Under the pieces are notes generated by a model, which saw nothing but the letters and a program-made list of their open reading frames with translations, was not told the origin of the DNA and did no database searches. From Clostridia bacterium (GTDB lineage Bacteria; Bacillota; Clostridia; Oscillospirales; CAG-272), in assembly GCA_017547755.1 (NCBI GenBank), contig JAFYOX010000064.1, forward strand, positions 1 to 62,587: a DNA stretch of 62,587 nucleotides, given 5' to 3'. Both the position numbers and the translations under genes were made by a program. Every line of letters begins with the position of its first letter. Position 1 is the first letter of the stretch. This document shows, one piece after another, positions 7,583 to 16,043 of this stretch.

Positions 7583-9325
7583 ATGATTTGGCGAATTCTG
7601 AAACTGGCGAAGCCGTGGTACGGCTCGCTGGTAATCACAGTCATTGCGCTCATCGGTGCGTCCGTGCTGAGTCTGGTCACGCCGGAAGCAGTGCGTCGGC
7701 TGACCGCGCTTCTCGGAGATCCGGAAAACCTGACGACGTCCGTTCTGCTGACGTACGTCGTGATCATGGTCGGCGCGTATCTTCTGCGCGGGGTATGCCG
7801 TTTCTTTGCCATGTGGCAGTCCCATGTCGGCGCGTGGAATTTTGTCGGAAATCTGACATCCCGCTGTTTTGACAAGCTCGAGGCGCTCTCCATGCGCTAT
7901 TATTCCGACAAGCAGACCGGCGAGATCATGTCCCGTATGATCAACGACACCCGCCAGCTGGAAGTTCTGCTTGCCCATTCCGTACCGGATATGCTCACCA
8001 ACGTGCTGATGATCCTCGGCGTGTGCGTTATGATTTTCACGATCAACCCGTGGCTTGCGCTGTACACGATGATTCCGGTGCCGTTCATCATTATCCTGTC
8101 GCGTATTTTTATTACCAAGGTCGCTCCGCTGTTCAAGATCAATCAGGAAGTTCTTGCCGGACTCAATGGCATGACGCAGGACAATCTTGCCGGCATGAAG
8201 GAGATTCAGGCGTTCGGCAAGGAAGCCGCAGAGTCGTTCCGGATGGCGGAATACTGCAAAAAGTATATCTATGTCAATGTCCGTGCGAATTTCTATAACG
8301 CCATGTACCACCCGTCCGTGGAATTCATGACGTCCATCGGTACCGTGATCGTCATGGGTGTCGGCGGCGTATTTGCGATGCGCGGCACGATGTCCACCGC
8401 GGATATCGTTGGTTTCTTCATGTATCTGTCGCTGTTCTATTCGCCGCTGTCCGCGCTTGCGCGTCTGGCAGAAGATATTCAGGTGGCAAACGCCTGCTCC
8501 GCACGTGTTCTGGAGCTTCTGGATACCGAAAGTGAGATCAAAGAAGACGAACACGCCGAAGAACTCCCGCGCGGAAACGGCGAAGTGGTCTTCGAAAATG
8601 TAAAATTCAGCTACGACAAGGAAACGACCGTCATTGACAATGTTTCATTTACCGCAAAGCCCGGACAGATGATCGCACTCGTAGGTGCAACCGGCGTCGG
8701 CAAAACGACCATGGTCTCCCTGCTCGAACGTTTCTACGATCCCACATCCGGACGGATCCTTCTGGACGGGCACGATACCCGTCATGCAACGCTGAAGTCC
8801 CTGCGCGACAATCTGTCGATCGTTCTGCAGGACGTCTTCCTTTTCAACGGTTCCGTCTATGACAATATCGCGTACGGGGTCGAAAATCCTTCCGAGGAAG
8901 CCGTATACGAAGCGGCAAAGATCGCCTGCGCGGATGAATTTATCCGTGCGATGCCGGATGGATACCGTACAATGATCGGCGAACGCGGCGTACGTCTCTC
9001 CGGCGGTCAGAAACAGCGCATTGCCATTGCCCGCGCGGTGCTCCGCAATACGCCGGTGCTGATCCTTGACGAAGCGACCTCCGCCGTCGACAACAAAACC
9101 GAAGCGGAGATCCAGCGTGCGATCGAAAATCTGACCGGACGTCATACGCTGATCGTGATCGCGCACCGTCTGTCGACCGTCATGAAGGCGGACAATATCA
9201 TCGTCCTCAGGGAAGGAAAGATCGCCGAACAGGGAACCCATGACGAACTGCTCGCAAAGAACGGAATTTATGCCGGAATGTGCGGCATTCACGATACTGA
9301 CGCACTCATCAAACTGGAAGAATGA
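7583..9325 (+). CDS. ABC transporter, fused permease and ATPase (exporter type)
   Basis: Half-transporter that dimerises to export a lipid, drug or peptide; the substrate is unknown. Residues 1-310 hold six membrane helices of the type I exporter fold. The ATPase domain follows, with Walker A GATGVGKTT near 368, signature RLSGGQKQR near 471, Walker B PVLILDEATSA near 492 and the switch His in VIAHRLST near 530. CAGGAG lies 9 nt before ATG 7583; the longer reading frame upstream lacks support. The stop overlaps a possible ATG of the next gene, so the two are probably co-transcribed. Confidence 0.93.
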   Translation: MIWRILKLAKPWYGSLVITVIALIGASVLSLVTPEAVRRLTALLGDPENLTTSVLLTYVVIMVGAYLLRGVCRFFAMWQSHVGAWNFVGNLTSRCFDKLEALSMRYYSDKQTGEIMSRMINDTRQLEVLLAHSVPDMLTNVLMILGVCVMIFTINPWLALYTMIPVPFIIILSRIFITKVAPLFKINQEVLAGLNGMTQDNLAGMKEIQAFGKEAAESFRMAEYCKKYIYVNVRANFYNAMYHPSVEFMTSIGTVIVMGVGGVFAMRGTMSTADIVGFFMYLSLFYSPLSALARLAEDIQVANACSARVLELLDTESEIKEDEHAEELPRGNGEVVFENVKFSYDKETTVIDNVSFTAKPGQMIALVGATGVGKTTMVSLLERFYDPTSGRILLDGHDTRHATLKSLRDNLSIVLQDVFLFNGSVYDNIAYGVENPSEEAVYEAAKIACADEFIRAMPDGYRTMIGERGVRLSGGQKQRIAIARAVLRNTPVLILDEATSAVDNKTEAEIQRAIENLTGRHTLIVIAHRLSTVMKADNIIVLREGKIAEQGTHDELLAKNGIYAGMCGIHDTDALIKLEE

Positions 9326-9345
9326 TCCGAAAGGAGAAAAATGCA

Positions 9346-10254
9346 ATGAAACTTGCAACGACGACCTGCGATTTCGGGATTTATCCGTCGCATGAAGAAC
9401 GGATCCGCCATCTGTACGACGCGGGATTCCGGTACATCGACCTGAGCCTTTACACTGAGTCCGATATGAAGGAGTTTCTGGAACCCGACTGGGAAGACCG
9501 TGTGCTTCGGCTGAAGGAGTATGCACAGTCGCTCGGCATGACGTTCGTGCAGGCGCATTCGCCCGGCGGCAATCCGCTGTCCCGCGACGCAAAATGGGAC
9601 TGGCTGCTCGAATCAACGATCCGTTCCGTGGAAATCTGCGGGATTCTCGGAATTCCGAATACGGTTGTCCATGCCGGATGGGCTGGCGGCATCGGCAGGG
9701 AAGAGTACTACGAACGGAACCGCGATTTCTACGCACTGCTGTATCCCGCGATGGAAAAGAACAATGTCAATGTTCTGATCGAAAATTCCGCGAAGTCGAA
9801 TATGGGATCGAACTATTACTTCCTCGACGGTGCGGATATGAAGGAATTCCTGAAGTATGCCGGACATCCGCTGCTTCATGCGTGCTGGGACACCGGTCAC
9901 GCGAACATTGAAGGCCACCAGTATGACGACATCGTCGCGCTGGGAGACGATCTGCGCGCACTCCATATCAACGACAACCGCGGCAAGATGGACGAACACA
10001 TGATGCCGTACCTCGGCACGATGTGCATGGACGAAGTCATGCTCGGTCTGCGCGAGATCGGTTACAGGGGATGCTTCACGTTTGAAGGCGGCAGTACGCC
10101 CGTACGCCGGGCAAGCTGGCCGCTCAGCCGTACACCGTTCCGCGAAACGCCGCATCTGCAGGATCCGCCGGACTTCCTGTATGACGAACTGGAACGTGCG
10201 ATGTACAGAATTGGCGAATACATCCTGAAAACATACGATTGTTTTGAAGAATAA
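9346..10254 (+). CDS. Sugar phosphate isomerase/epimerase family TIM-barrel protein
   Basis: Member of the AP endonuclease 2 / xylose isomerase-like superfamily, metal-dependent TIM barrels that isomerise or epimerise sugars and inositols. Visible features are the N-terminal strand TTTCDFG, GFRYIDLSLY, FVQAHSPGG near residue 65, IENSAKS near 150, the metal-ligand segment HACWDTGHANIEGH near 185, LHINDNRG near 210 and FTFEGG near 245. ATG 9346 is preferred over 9322 because GGAG lies 9 nt before it. Substrate unknown. It follows the exporter by 20 nt. Confidence 0.82.
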   Translation: MKLATTTCDFGIYPSHEERIRHLYDAGFRYIDLSLYTESDMKEFLEPDWEDRVLRLKEYAQSLGMTFVQAHSPGGNPLSRDAKWDWLLESTIRSVEICGILGIPNTVVHAGWAGGIGREEYYERNRDFYALLYPAMEKNNVNVLIENSAKSNMGSNYYFLDGADMKEFLKYAGHPLLHACWDTGHANIEGHQYDDIVALGDDLRALHINDNRGKMDEHMMPYLGTMCMDEVMLGLREIGYRGCFTFEGGSTPVRRASWPLSRTPFRETPHLQDPPDFLYDELERAMYRIGEYILKTYDCFEE

Positions 10255-10259
10255 CAGAA

Positions 10260-10296
10260 ATGCCCGTCGCTCAGAAGAGCGGCGGGCATGTTTTTT
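10260..10296. terminator. Bidirectional terminator between isomerase and pdxY genes
   Basis: ATGCCCG-CGCTC (10260-10272) pairs with GAGCG-CGGGCAT (10277-10289) and is followed by seven T. The A-rich left flank would serve the convergent kinase gene. Confidence 0.88.
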
Positions 10297-11123
10297 TACA
10301 GCATTTTGATCAGATCGGGGATACATTCCTCGAATTTTACGCCGTACCAGTGGTTTTCGTCCCCCATGGAATGGCGGATGCAGTTTACGGTGTTGTCCAC
10401 GGCGATCTTCATGGATTCTTCCAGTGACTTTCCGCGCAGGAGAGCGCCGAACATGGTGGAAGAGAATACGTCGCCGGTGCCATGGCACTGGACGGGGAGA
10501 TTTTCGGTGAAATATTCGGTGAACTTTCCGGTGGTACGATCGTATCCGACGACGCCCTGACGTTTTCCGTCGTAGTTTACGCCGGTGAGGGCAGTCATCT
10601 TTGCGCCGAGTGCGGACAGACGGACGAGCACGTCGTGGATGTAAGCTTCGTCGTATTCGCCGGGACGGCGGTATTCATCGCCGAGCATGAACGACGCTTC
10701 GGTGAGATTCGGGACAATGATGTCCGCTTTGCCGCAGAGATGCTTCATTGCGGTGACGATCCGGTCGTCAAAGCCGGTGTAAAGTCTTCCGGAGTCGCCC
10801 ATGACAGGGTCGACAAAGACAAGCGGCGGTGTGAAATCGTCAATGAACTGTTCGATCATCGCGGCCTGTTCGGGAGAACCGAGGTAGCCGGTGTACAGCC
10901 CGTCGAAGACAAGCTTTTCTTTTTTCCAGTGCTCGGTGATCGCGGGGATATCCTCGCTGAGATCGCGGAAGGTGAAGCCGGTGAAGCCGCCGGTATGGGT
11001 GGACAGAACAGCGGTCGGGATCACCGCGCATTCGATTCCCATGGCGGAAATCAGCGGAAGGGCAACGGTGATGGAGCATTTGCCGAAACAGGAAATATCC
11101 TGAATGGTAACCGCACGTTTCAT
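10296..11123 (-). CDS. pdxY: Pyridoxamine/pyridoxal kinase
   Basis: ATP-dependent kinase of the ribokinase family that phosphorylates pyridoxal or pyridoxamine in vitamin B6 salvage. The N-terminus MKRAVTIQDISCFGKCSITVALPLISAMG is typical of the pyridoxamine kinase group. VFVDPVMGDSGRLY near residue 110 binds the substrate phosphate region, and CHGTGDVFSSTMFGALL near 220 contains the catalytic Asp and anion hole (GTGD). The 275-aa length fits. It stands alone, with its own promoter at 11169-11197. PdxK or ThiD-like activity remains possible. Confidence 0.88.
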   Translation of the reverse strand: MKRAVTIQDISCFGKCSITVALPLISAMGIECAVIPTAVLSTHTGGFTGFTFRDLSEDIPAITEHWKKEKLVFDGLYTGYLGSPEQAAMIEQFIDDFTPPLVFVDPVMGDSGRLYTGFDDRIVTAMKHLCGKADIIVPNLTEASFMLGDEYRRPGEYDEAYIHDVLVRLSALGAKMTALTGVNYDGKRQGVVGYDRTTGKFTEYFTENLPVQCHGTGDVFSSTMFGALLRGKSLEESMKIAVDNTVNCIRHSMGDENHWYGVKFEECIPDLIKML

Positions 11124-11168
11124 ATAGTTAAACCTCCGGAGTGTGAAAACAATCGAATTACAGGGAAT

Positions 11169-11197
11169 AGTATAAACCGATTTCTCTGAAAAATCAA
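11169..11197 (-). promoter_or_regulatory. Promoter of pdxY
   Basis: Minus-strand TTGATT (11192-11197), 17-nt spacer and TATACT (11169-11174). Confidence 0.6.
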
Positions 11198-11244
11198 TGC
11201 ACAGATTTTACAGGATGTGAGCATTTGCAGGACGGAAATTTTGG

Positions 11245-11282
11245 ATAAAAAATACACCGTTTGTGTTTCCACAAACGGTGTA
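11245..11282 (-). terminator. Rho-independent terminator of rplJ-rplL
   Basis: A 13-bp perfect stem (11253-11265 with 11270-11282) and GAAA tetraloop, read on the minus strand, are followed by a T-run (A-rich 11246-11252 on plus). Confidence 0.92.
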
Positions 11283-11304
11283 GGAAAAGTGAATCAAGTT
11301 TAAA

Positions 11305-11679
11305 TTACTTAACTTCAACTTCTGCGCCAACTGCAACGAGCTTAGCCTTGATGCCTTCAGCGTCTTCCTTGGAAGCGCCTTCCTTAACGGTCTTCGGAGC
11401 GCCTTCAACCATTTCCTTAGCTTCCTTGAGGCCGAGGCCGGTGATTTCGCGGATAACCTTGATAACGTCGAGCTTCTTAGCGCCGAAGGACTTGAGAACT
11501 ACGTCGAATTCAGTCTTTTCTTCAACGGGAGCTGCTGCTGCTGCTGCGCCTGCAACTGCTACGGGAGCTGCTGCGGATACGCCGAATTCTTCTTCAACTG
11601 CCTTTACGAGGTCAGCGAGTTCGAGGATGGTAAGAGCCTTGATGGATTCAAGAATCTGAAGAGACTTTTCGGATGCCAT
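11305..11679 (-). CDS. rplL: 50S ribosomal protein bL12
   Basis: Stalk protein that recruits translation GTPases. The N-terminal dimerisation helix pair is [33 protein letters not shown], then an Ala/Pro hinge ([19 protein letters not shown]). The C-terminal domain includes [42 protein letters not shown]. The ATG at 11679 is chosen because GGAGG lies 8 nt upstream, giving 124 aa. It follows rplJ by 86 nt and is co-transcribed with it. Confidence 0.98.
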   Translation of the reverse strand: MASEKSLQILESIKALTILELADLVKAVEEEFGVSAAAPVAVAGAAAAAAPVEEKTEFDVVLKSFGAKKLDVIKVIREITGLGLKEAKEMVEGAPKTVKEGASKEDAEGIKAKLVAVGAEVEVK

Positions 11680-11765
11680 TTTTATTTCCTCCAATAATGA
11701 GTAAGTTGTTTTTTGAAATTTAATTTATATAAAGGGGTTTTGCTGCGGGAACAAGTGGGCTGAAA

Positions 11766-12299
11766 TTACTCAGCAGGAGTTTCAGCAGGAGCTTCTTCGG
11801 AGCCTTCGTTTTCCTTGTCGACGATAGCCTGAAGAGCGTATGCGAACTTGTAAAGCGGGCTCTGGATGCTGCCGAGGAGCTTCGCAACAAGAATTTCCTT
11901 GGACGGGATGTCAGCGAGTTCGTTAACGGTTGCTGCGTCAACTACTGCGCCTTCGAGAAGACCGCCGCGGATTTCGAAAGTTTCGATCTTTTCTGCGTAT
12001 TCCTTGAGAATCTTAGCAGGAGCGATCGGATCATCAAAGCTGATTGCGAGAGCGTTCATGCCTTCGAGCTGGGGCTTGAGGGCTTCGAAACCGGTCTGGT
12101 CGCATGCCTTGCTGATGAGAGTGTTCTTGATAACAGCGTACTTAACGTTTGCTGCACGAAGAGCTGCACGCATCTTGGTGTCGTTATCAACGGTAATGCC
12201 TTCGTATTTTACAAGAACCGCGGAAGCTGCATTGCGCATATCTTCAGCCAGAGCTTCAACAACGGCTTTCTTCTGCTCTAAAATTTTTTCGCTGGGCAT
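11766..12299 (-). CDS. rplJ: 50S ribosomal protein uL10
   Basis: Anchors the L12 stalk to 23S rRNA. The 177-aa sequence begins MPSEKILEQKKAVVEALAEDMRNAASAVLVKYEGITV, then MRAALRAANVKYAVIKNTLISKACDQTG. The C-terminal helix carrying L12 dimers ends in an acidic Glu- and Ala-rich tail (NEGSEEAPAETPAE). GGAGG lies 5-9 nt before the ATG. It is expected to repress its own operon by binding the leader RNA as the L10-L12 complex. Confidence 0.97.
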   Translation of the reverse strand: MPSEKILEQKKAVVEALAEDMRNAASAVLVKYEGITVDNDTKMRAALRAANVKYAVIKNTLISKACDQTGFEALKPQLEGMNALAISFDDPIAPAKILKEYAEKIETFEIRGGLLEGAVVDAATVNELADIPSKEILVAKLLGSIQSPLYKFAYALQAIVDKENEGSEEAPAETPAE

Positions 12300-12310
12300 T
12301 GTGTTTCCTC

Positions 12311-12455
12311 CTTATAAGGTTATAAGCGGTAACAAAAAAGTCTTTTTTCACACTTCCGCGCGAAAAAAGACTTACAAAATCCATTGATTCTTATAAGGTC
12401 TCTCCTCGGCAGGAAGCAAATGCTTTTACTGTAACCTGCTGTCTTTGGTTCAACA
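12311..12455 (-). promoter_or_regulatory. L10-type ribosomal leader with terminator hairpin
   Basis: The minus-strand leader of rplJ contains AACCAAAGACAGCAGG followed by CTGCCGAGG, the conserved parts of the Bacillota L10 leader that bind L10(L12)4. Downstream, a 12-bp stem (12337-12348 with 12361-12372) followed by a T-run forms an intrinsic terminator or attenuator. The self-complementary CCTTATAAGG just before GGAGG (12311-12320) echoes a CCTTATAAG in the leader (about 12389-12397), a possible alternative pairing. Confidence 0.85.
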
Positions 12456-12463
12456 ACGTTATG

Positions 12464-12493
12464 TATTATAACACAGCGATAACCCTTTGTCAA
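12464..12493 (-). promoter_or_regulatory. Promoter of rplJ-rplL
   Basis: Minus-strand TTGACA (12488-12493), 18-nt spacer and TATAAT (12464-12469), placing the start just upstream of the L10 leader. Confidence 0.85.
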
Positions 12494-12515
12494 TAGGTTT
12501 TTGAAAAATATTTGA

Positions 12516-13097
12516 TTATTTTACAAGAAATTTTCCGCACTTATAGCAGGTATCGCGTTCCGCCTTGTTGATGTCGCCGCAGTAGGGACAGACGAACAGA
12601 GTGAGTGTGTCTTCGGTGTCGATATTGTACCGCATCGGGTATTTCATCCCGCGAAGGAAAACGACCGTATCACCGACCTTGTACGGAGCTTCGGTGAAAT
12701 ATTTGTTTTCACCGTCCATATCCTCGTGCAGGAGTTCGAATTTTCTCGGAGTTTTTTCGCCGCAGTCGATCGTGAGCACAACAATGAGCTTTTTGGTGAA
12801 TCCCTTGTTTTTTGTGCGGATGTGGTAATCTGCGTCGATTTCCGTGATTGTGCCGCTCCAGCTTTTCCGGAACAGAATCCGGTGCAGACCGGCGACCAGA
12901 CACGAAAGAACAAATCCGACGACCATAATCATGACCACGCCCATGACCGGATAACGGGTTTCGGAAAAATCGATGGCGGCGCAGAGAACCCCGGCGGTTG
13001 TAAACAGAGCAATGCTCGCGGAAATGCGGGAACCGATGTTTTTCCGGTACTGTTCCAGAAATTTCTGCGGAAGTTTGATGTTTTTGTCGATTGCCAT
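12516..13097 (-). CDS. Hypothetical membrane protein with C-terminal zinc ribbon
   Basis: I do not recognise a named family. The 193-aa protein has a basic N-terminus, two membrane helices (about 25-45, ISASIALFTTAGVLCAAI; about 53-72, VMGVVMIMVVGFVLSCLVAG), a beta-rich region with DTVVFLRGM, and a C-terminal zinc ribbon CPYCGDINKAERDTCYKCG (about 170-189, CxxC...CxxC). It starts 16 nt downstream of rarA and is probably in the same transcript. A role is not evident. Confidence 0.75.
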   Translation of the reverse strand: MAIDKNIKLPQKFLEQYRKNIGSRISASIALFTTAGVLCAAIDFSETRYPVMGVVMIMVVGFVLSCLVAGLHRILFRKSWSGTITEIDADYHIRTKNKGFTKKLIVVLTIDCGEKTPRKFELLHEDMDGENKYFTEAPYKVGDTVVFLRGMKYPMRYNIDTEDTLTLFVCPYCGDINKAERDTCYKCGKFLVK

Positions 13098-13112
13098 GGA
13101 AACCTCCTTGAT

Positions 13113-14348
13113 TTATTTTTCGTTTTTGATCTTGTCCCAGTACTGCTTTGCCGCCTGTTCGGTCTTGTTTTCGCCGTATTCGTAATATTTCCGTCCGGTG
13201 AGATCGTCCGGCAGGTACTGCTGCTTCACCCAGTGATTCGGGAATTCGTGCGGATATTTGTATCCCTTGAATTTCGGACTGCGGAGATGTTCCGGGATTT
13301 CCGCGCCCATGCCGCGTTCGATGTCGGCGGATGCGGCGTTGATGGCATTGTATGCGGAATTCGACTTCGGTGCGGTCGCAAGCATGACGGCGGCGTTGGC
13401 AAGCGGGATCCTTGCTTCCGGAAGACCGAGTTCCTTCGCGGATTCCACGCACGCCCGGGTGATGACGGCGGCCATCGGGTACGCCGCGCCGATGTCTTCG
13501 CTGGCGATCACCATCAGACGGCGGCAGGGGAAGATGAGGTCGCCGCCCTGCAGGAGACGCGCGAGATAGAACACGGCGGCGTCGGGATCGGAGCCGCGGA
13601 TGGACTTCTGCAGACCGGAAAGGAGGTCGTAGTGGACATCCCCGTCGCGGTCGAAGCCGCTCTGCGCCACGGACGGGATGAATTCCTTCACGGAGCGGAT
13701 GTGACGGATACCGTCTTCGTCGATATCGGCGGCACCTTCGGCAACTTCCAGCATGGTCAGCGCACGACGGACGTCTCCGCCCGATGCGTGGGAAATATCG
13801 TCGATCACGCCGTCGTCGATCCGGAGGTCGGGATAATGCTTTGCGAGAATTGTCGTCAGTCTGGCGGAAATATCGGCGGGAGAGACGTGTTTGAATTCAA
13901 AAACGGAGCATCTTGAGAGAAGTGCGTCATATATATAATAGTAGGGATTTTCCGTTGTGGACGCGATCAGCGTGATGCGGCCGTCTTCGAGATACTCGAG
14001 CAGGGACTGCTGCTGTTTTTTGTTGAAATACTGGATCTCGTCGAGGTAGAGAAGAACGCCGCCCATGCCGAGGATGCTGTCGGTCTCTTTGGCGACTTCG
14101 CGGATATCGGACAGGGAAGCGGTCGTGGCATTGAGCTTGTAAAGCGTTTTGCCGGAGGCTTTCGCAATGACGTTGGCGGCGGTGGTTTTGCCGCATCCGG
14201 GCGGGCCGAAGAAGATCATCGACGGGATCACGCCGCGGGTGAGCATTTTGCGGAGAATGCCGTTTCTGCCGAACAGATGAGCCTGACCGGCGATGTCGTC
14301 AAAGGTTTCGGGACGCACGCGGTCGGCGAGAGGCTGTAAGATAGACAT
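13113..14348 (-). CDS. rarA: Replication-associated recombination protein A (AAA+ ATPase)
   Basis: RarA/MgsA acts at stalled replication forks and on gapped DNA. Residues 1-170 form the AAA+ module: LADRVRPETFDDIAGQAHLFG, Walker A FGPPGCGKTT near 46-53, Walker B VLLYLDEIQYF near 100, and sensor 1 IASTTENPYY near 130. The C-terminal half has the RarA-specific DPDAAVFYLARLLQGGDLIFPCRRLMVIASEDIGAAYP and the KGYKYPHEFPNHWVKQQYLPD signature. The 411-aa length is normal. Confidence 0.95.
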   Translation of the reverse strand: MSILQPLADRVRPETFDDIAGQAHLFGRNGILRKMLTRGVIPSMIFFGPPGCGKTTAANVIAKASGKTLYKLNATTASLSDIREVAKETDSILGMGGVLLYLDEIQYFNKKQQQSLLEYLEDGRITLIASTTENPYYYIYDALLSRCSVFEFKHVSPADISARLTTILAKHYPDLRIDDGVIDDISHASGGDVRRALTMLEVAEGAADIDEDGIRHIRSVKEFIPSVAQSGFDRDGDVHYDLLSGLQKSIRGSDPDAAVFYLARLLQGGDLIFPCRRLMVIASEDIGAAYPMAAVITRACVESAKELGLPEARIPLANAAVMLATAPKSNSAYNAINAASADIERGMGAEIPEHLRSPKFKGYKYPHEFPNHWVKQQYLPDDLTGRKYYEYGENKTEQAAKQYWDKIKNEK

Positions 14349-14359
14349 GAAATTACTTT

Positions 14360-14409
14360 GGGGGATCTTTTTTTAAAAGACCTCCCCGGAATTCCTTTCA
14401 GAAAACTTT
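14360..14409 (-). repeat. Intergenic palindromic repeat, inverted, diverged copy
   Basis: The core GGGGGATCTTTTTTTAAAAG-ACCTCCCC (14360-14387) is followed by a tail that is the reverse of GATCAAAGTTTTCTGAAAGG. It lies between the divergent rarA and the gene at 14429. Confidence 0.6.
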
Positions 14410-14428
14410 GATCCGGGAGAAGAACAGG

Positions 14429-14812
14429 ATGGAATACAATGAATACGTGGTTGCGCAGGGAACGATGGATCGTGCGGACGGCGGCCGGGTGACGGCGAAT
14501 ATCATACTGCCGTGTTTTTACGGGGACGGCGCGGATTTTCAGGCGGCCGCACGCCTGAACGGTTTTTATACGTATGCCGCAGGGGTACTATATTCATATG
14601 CCGCTTCGGTGAGCGATCCGGAGGCACAGCAGATCGGCTATACCTGCCGGAGCGAGGTGGAGATCGACGACGAGAAGAATACCGTTGGGGTGACCCTGCA
14701 TATCCTCGAGCGGCGGACATACCGCGGACGAAAAAGCGAGGTGAAGCGGAAAACGCTGTTTCATCTCTTCCGCGACGGATACGCTGTCCGGCGGAAAACA
14801 CAGACCGGATGA
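14429..14812 (+). CDS. Hypothetical protein, 127 aa
   Basis: Not recognised with confidence. It is soluble, with no signal peptide or membrane segment. It has an alternating strand pattern: MEYNEYVVAQGTMDRADGG, then NIILPCFYGDGADFQAAARLNGFYTYAAGVLYSYA, then EVEIDDEKNTVGVTLHILERR. The P-x-F-x-G...aaaRLNGFY segment weakly recalls the DUF3298/RsiV-type domain. GGGAG lies 9 nt before ATG 14429, favoured over 14408. It may be transcribed divergently from rarA. Confidence 0.55.
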   Translation: MEYNEYVVAQGTMDRADGGRVTANIILPCFYGDGADFQAAARLNGFYTYAAGVLYSYAASVSDPEAQQIGYTCRSEVEIDDEKNTVGVTLHILERRTYRGRKSEVKRKTLFHLFRDGYAVRRKTQTG

Positions 14813-14941
14813 ATATATATAATATTGTAGTAAATTTTCGTGCGTTTGTCAATAGCCGGAAAACGAATGCGGCTGTGACGGAGCCGGTCAGGAACCTCCG
14901 GCGGAAAAACGGAAATTTTTTTCAAAAATCACAAAAAACTA

Positions 14942-14970
14942 TTGATTTTAACGGGGGTATACGTTATAAT
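14942..14970 (+). promoter_or_regulatory. Promoter of isomerase-oxidoreductase pair
   Basis: TTGATT (14942-14947), 17-nt spacer and TATAAT (14965-14970), about 100 nt before the ATG at 15075. Confidence 0.7.
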
Positions 14971-15074
14971 AGTATAAAAGAAAGTGTGCGGGCGACGACA
15001 ATTGACATCGGAAACCCGTGCAGACGTGTAATATTCCCGAAATTCAAACGGAAACTCATCAGGAGGATAATTAT

Positions 15075-15902
15075 ATGGCATTACCGGTAGCAGTGCAGGT
15101 TTACTCTGTACGTGACAGCGCCGAAGCAAACCTTGCGGATACTCTCCGTAAGATCAAGGAAATGGGCTATGACGGCGTGGAATTCGCAGGTCTTTACGGC
15201 TACGCCCCCGAATACATCAAGGGTCTGATCGACGCGCTCGAACTCATTCCCGTATCCGCACATATTCCGCTTGACGAAATGCTCGAAGATCCCCATAAGA
15301 CCTTTGCGGCATATCAGACCATCGGCGTAAAGTTTGCGGCAGTTCCGTACGTAACTCCCGAACGTCGTCCGGGTGCTGAAAAGTTCTTCGAAACCATCGA
15401 TGAAATCGCAAAGATCGGTGCGATCGCAAAGCAGTACGGCATCACCCTTCTGTACCACAACCACGACTTCGAATTCAAGAAGGTTGACGGCGAATACGGT
15501 CTCGACGTTCTGTACAGCAAGGTTCCGAAGGATTACCTCGAAACCGAACTTGACACCTGCTGGGTCAATGTCGGCGGCGAAGTTCCCGCAGAATACATCG
15601 CAAAGTACAGCGGACGTACCCCGGTCGTTCACCTCAAGGACTTCTACATGACCGGCAAGCTTCCGAAGCATCTTTATCAGCTCATCGGCATCAATGAAGG
15701 CGAAGCGGAAGAAGATACCGAATCCAACTTCGAATTCCGTCCCGTAGGTCACGGTATGCAGGATATGCCCGCGATCCTCGCAGCGGCAGAAGCAGCCGGC
15801 GCACAGTATGTTGTCGTTGAACAGGACGAACCTTCCATGGGTCTCTCCAGAATGGATTCCATCAAGACCAGCCGCGAATACCTCAAGTCCCTCGGCTGGT
15901 AA
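15075..15902 (+). CDS. Sugar phosphate isomerase/epimerase
   Basis: TIM-barrel isomerase or epimerase of the xylose isomerase-like superfamily, often acting on inositols or keto-sugars. Motifs are VQVYSVRDSAEANLADTLRKIKEMGYDGVEFAGLYG at the N-terminus, LLYHNHDFEFKK near residue 135 (metal-ligand region), ELDTCWVNVGG near 165, VVHLKDFYM near 190 and VEQDEP near 255. AGGAGG lies 8 nt before the ATG, giving 275 aa. An oxidoreductase follows in the same direction; together they suggest catabolism of a cyclic polyol or unusual sugar. Confidence 0.87.
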   Translation: MALPVAVQVYSVRDSAEANLADTLRKIKEMGYDGVEFAGLYGYAPEYIKGLIDALELIPVSAHIPLDEMLEDPHKTFAAYQTIGVKFAAVPYVTPERRPGAEKFFETIDEIAKIGAIAKQYGITLLYHNHDFEFKKVDGEYGLDVLYSKVPKDYLETELDTCWVNVGGEVPAEYIAKYSGRTPVVHLKDFYMTGKLPKHLYQLIGINEGEAEEDTESNFEFRPVGHGMQDMPAILAAAEAAGAQYVVVEQDEPSMGLSRMDSIKTSREYLKSLGW

Positions 15903-15936
15903 AACACACAAATCGCACTCACTCTGTTCTGTAACA

Positions 15937-15993
15937 GTAAAAAAGTTTTTGAAAGGGGTCCGGGGAAAACTTTTTCCAAAAAGTTTTCCCCGG
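15937..15993 (+). repeat. Intergenic palindromic repeat, forward copy
   Basis: Tail (AAAAAAGTTTTTGAAAGGGGT) then a 34-nt perfect palindrome at 15960-15993. It lies between two genes that are probably co-transcribed, so it may set their ratio or end part of the transcript. Confidence 0.85.
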
Positions 15994-16043
15994 GAGAAGT
16001 CCCCTTGAAATAAATAAAAAAATCATGAAAGGCGGACAAAATA

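Noticed and set aside
9322-9345. Earlier start of the isomerase overlapping the ABC stop (ATGA)
   Set aside because: The Shine-Dalgarno GGAG fits ATG 9346 and the extra residues (MIRKEKNA) are not family-like.
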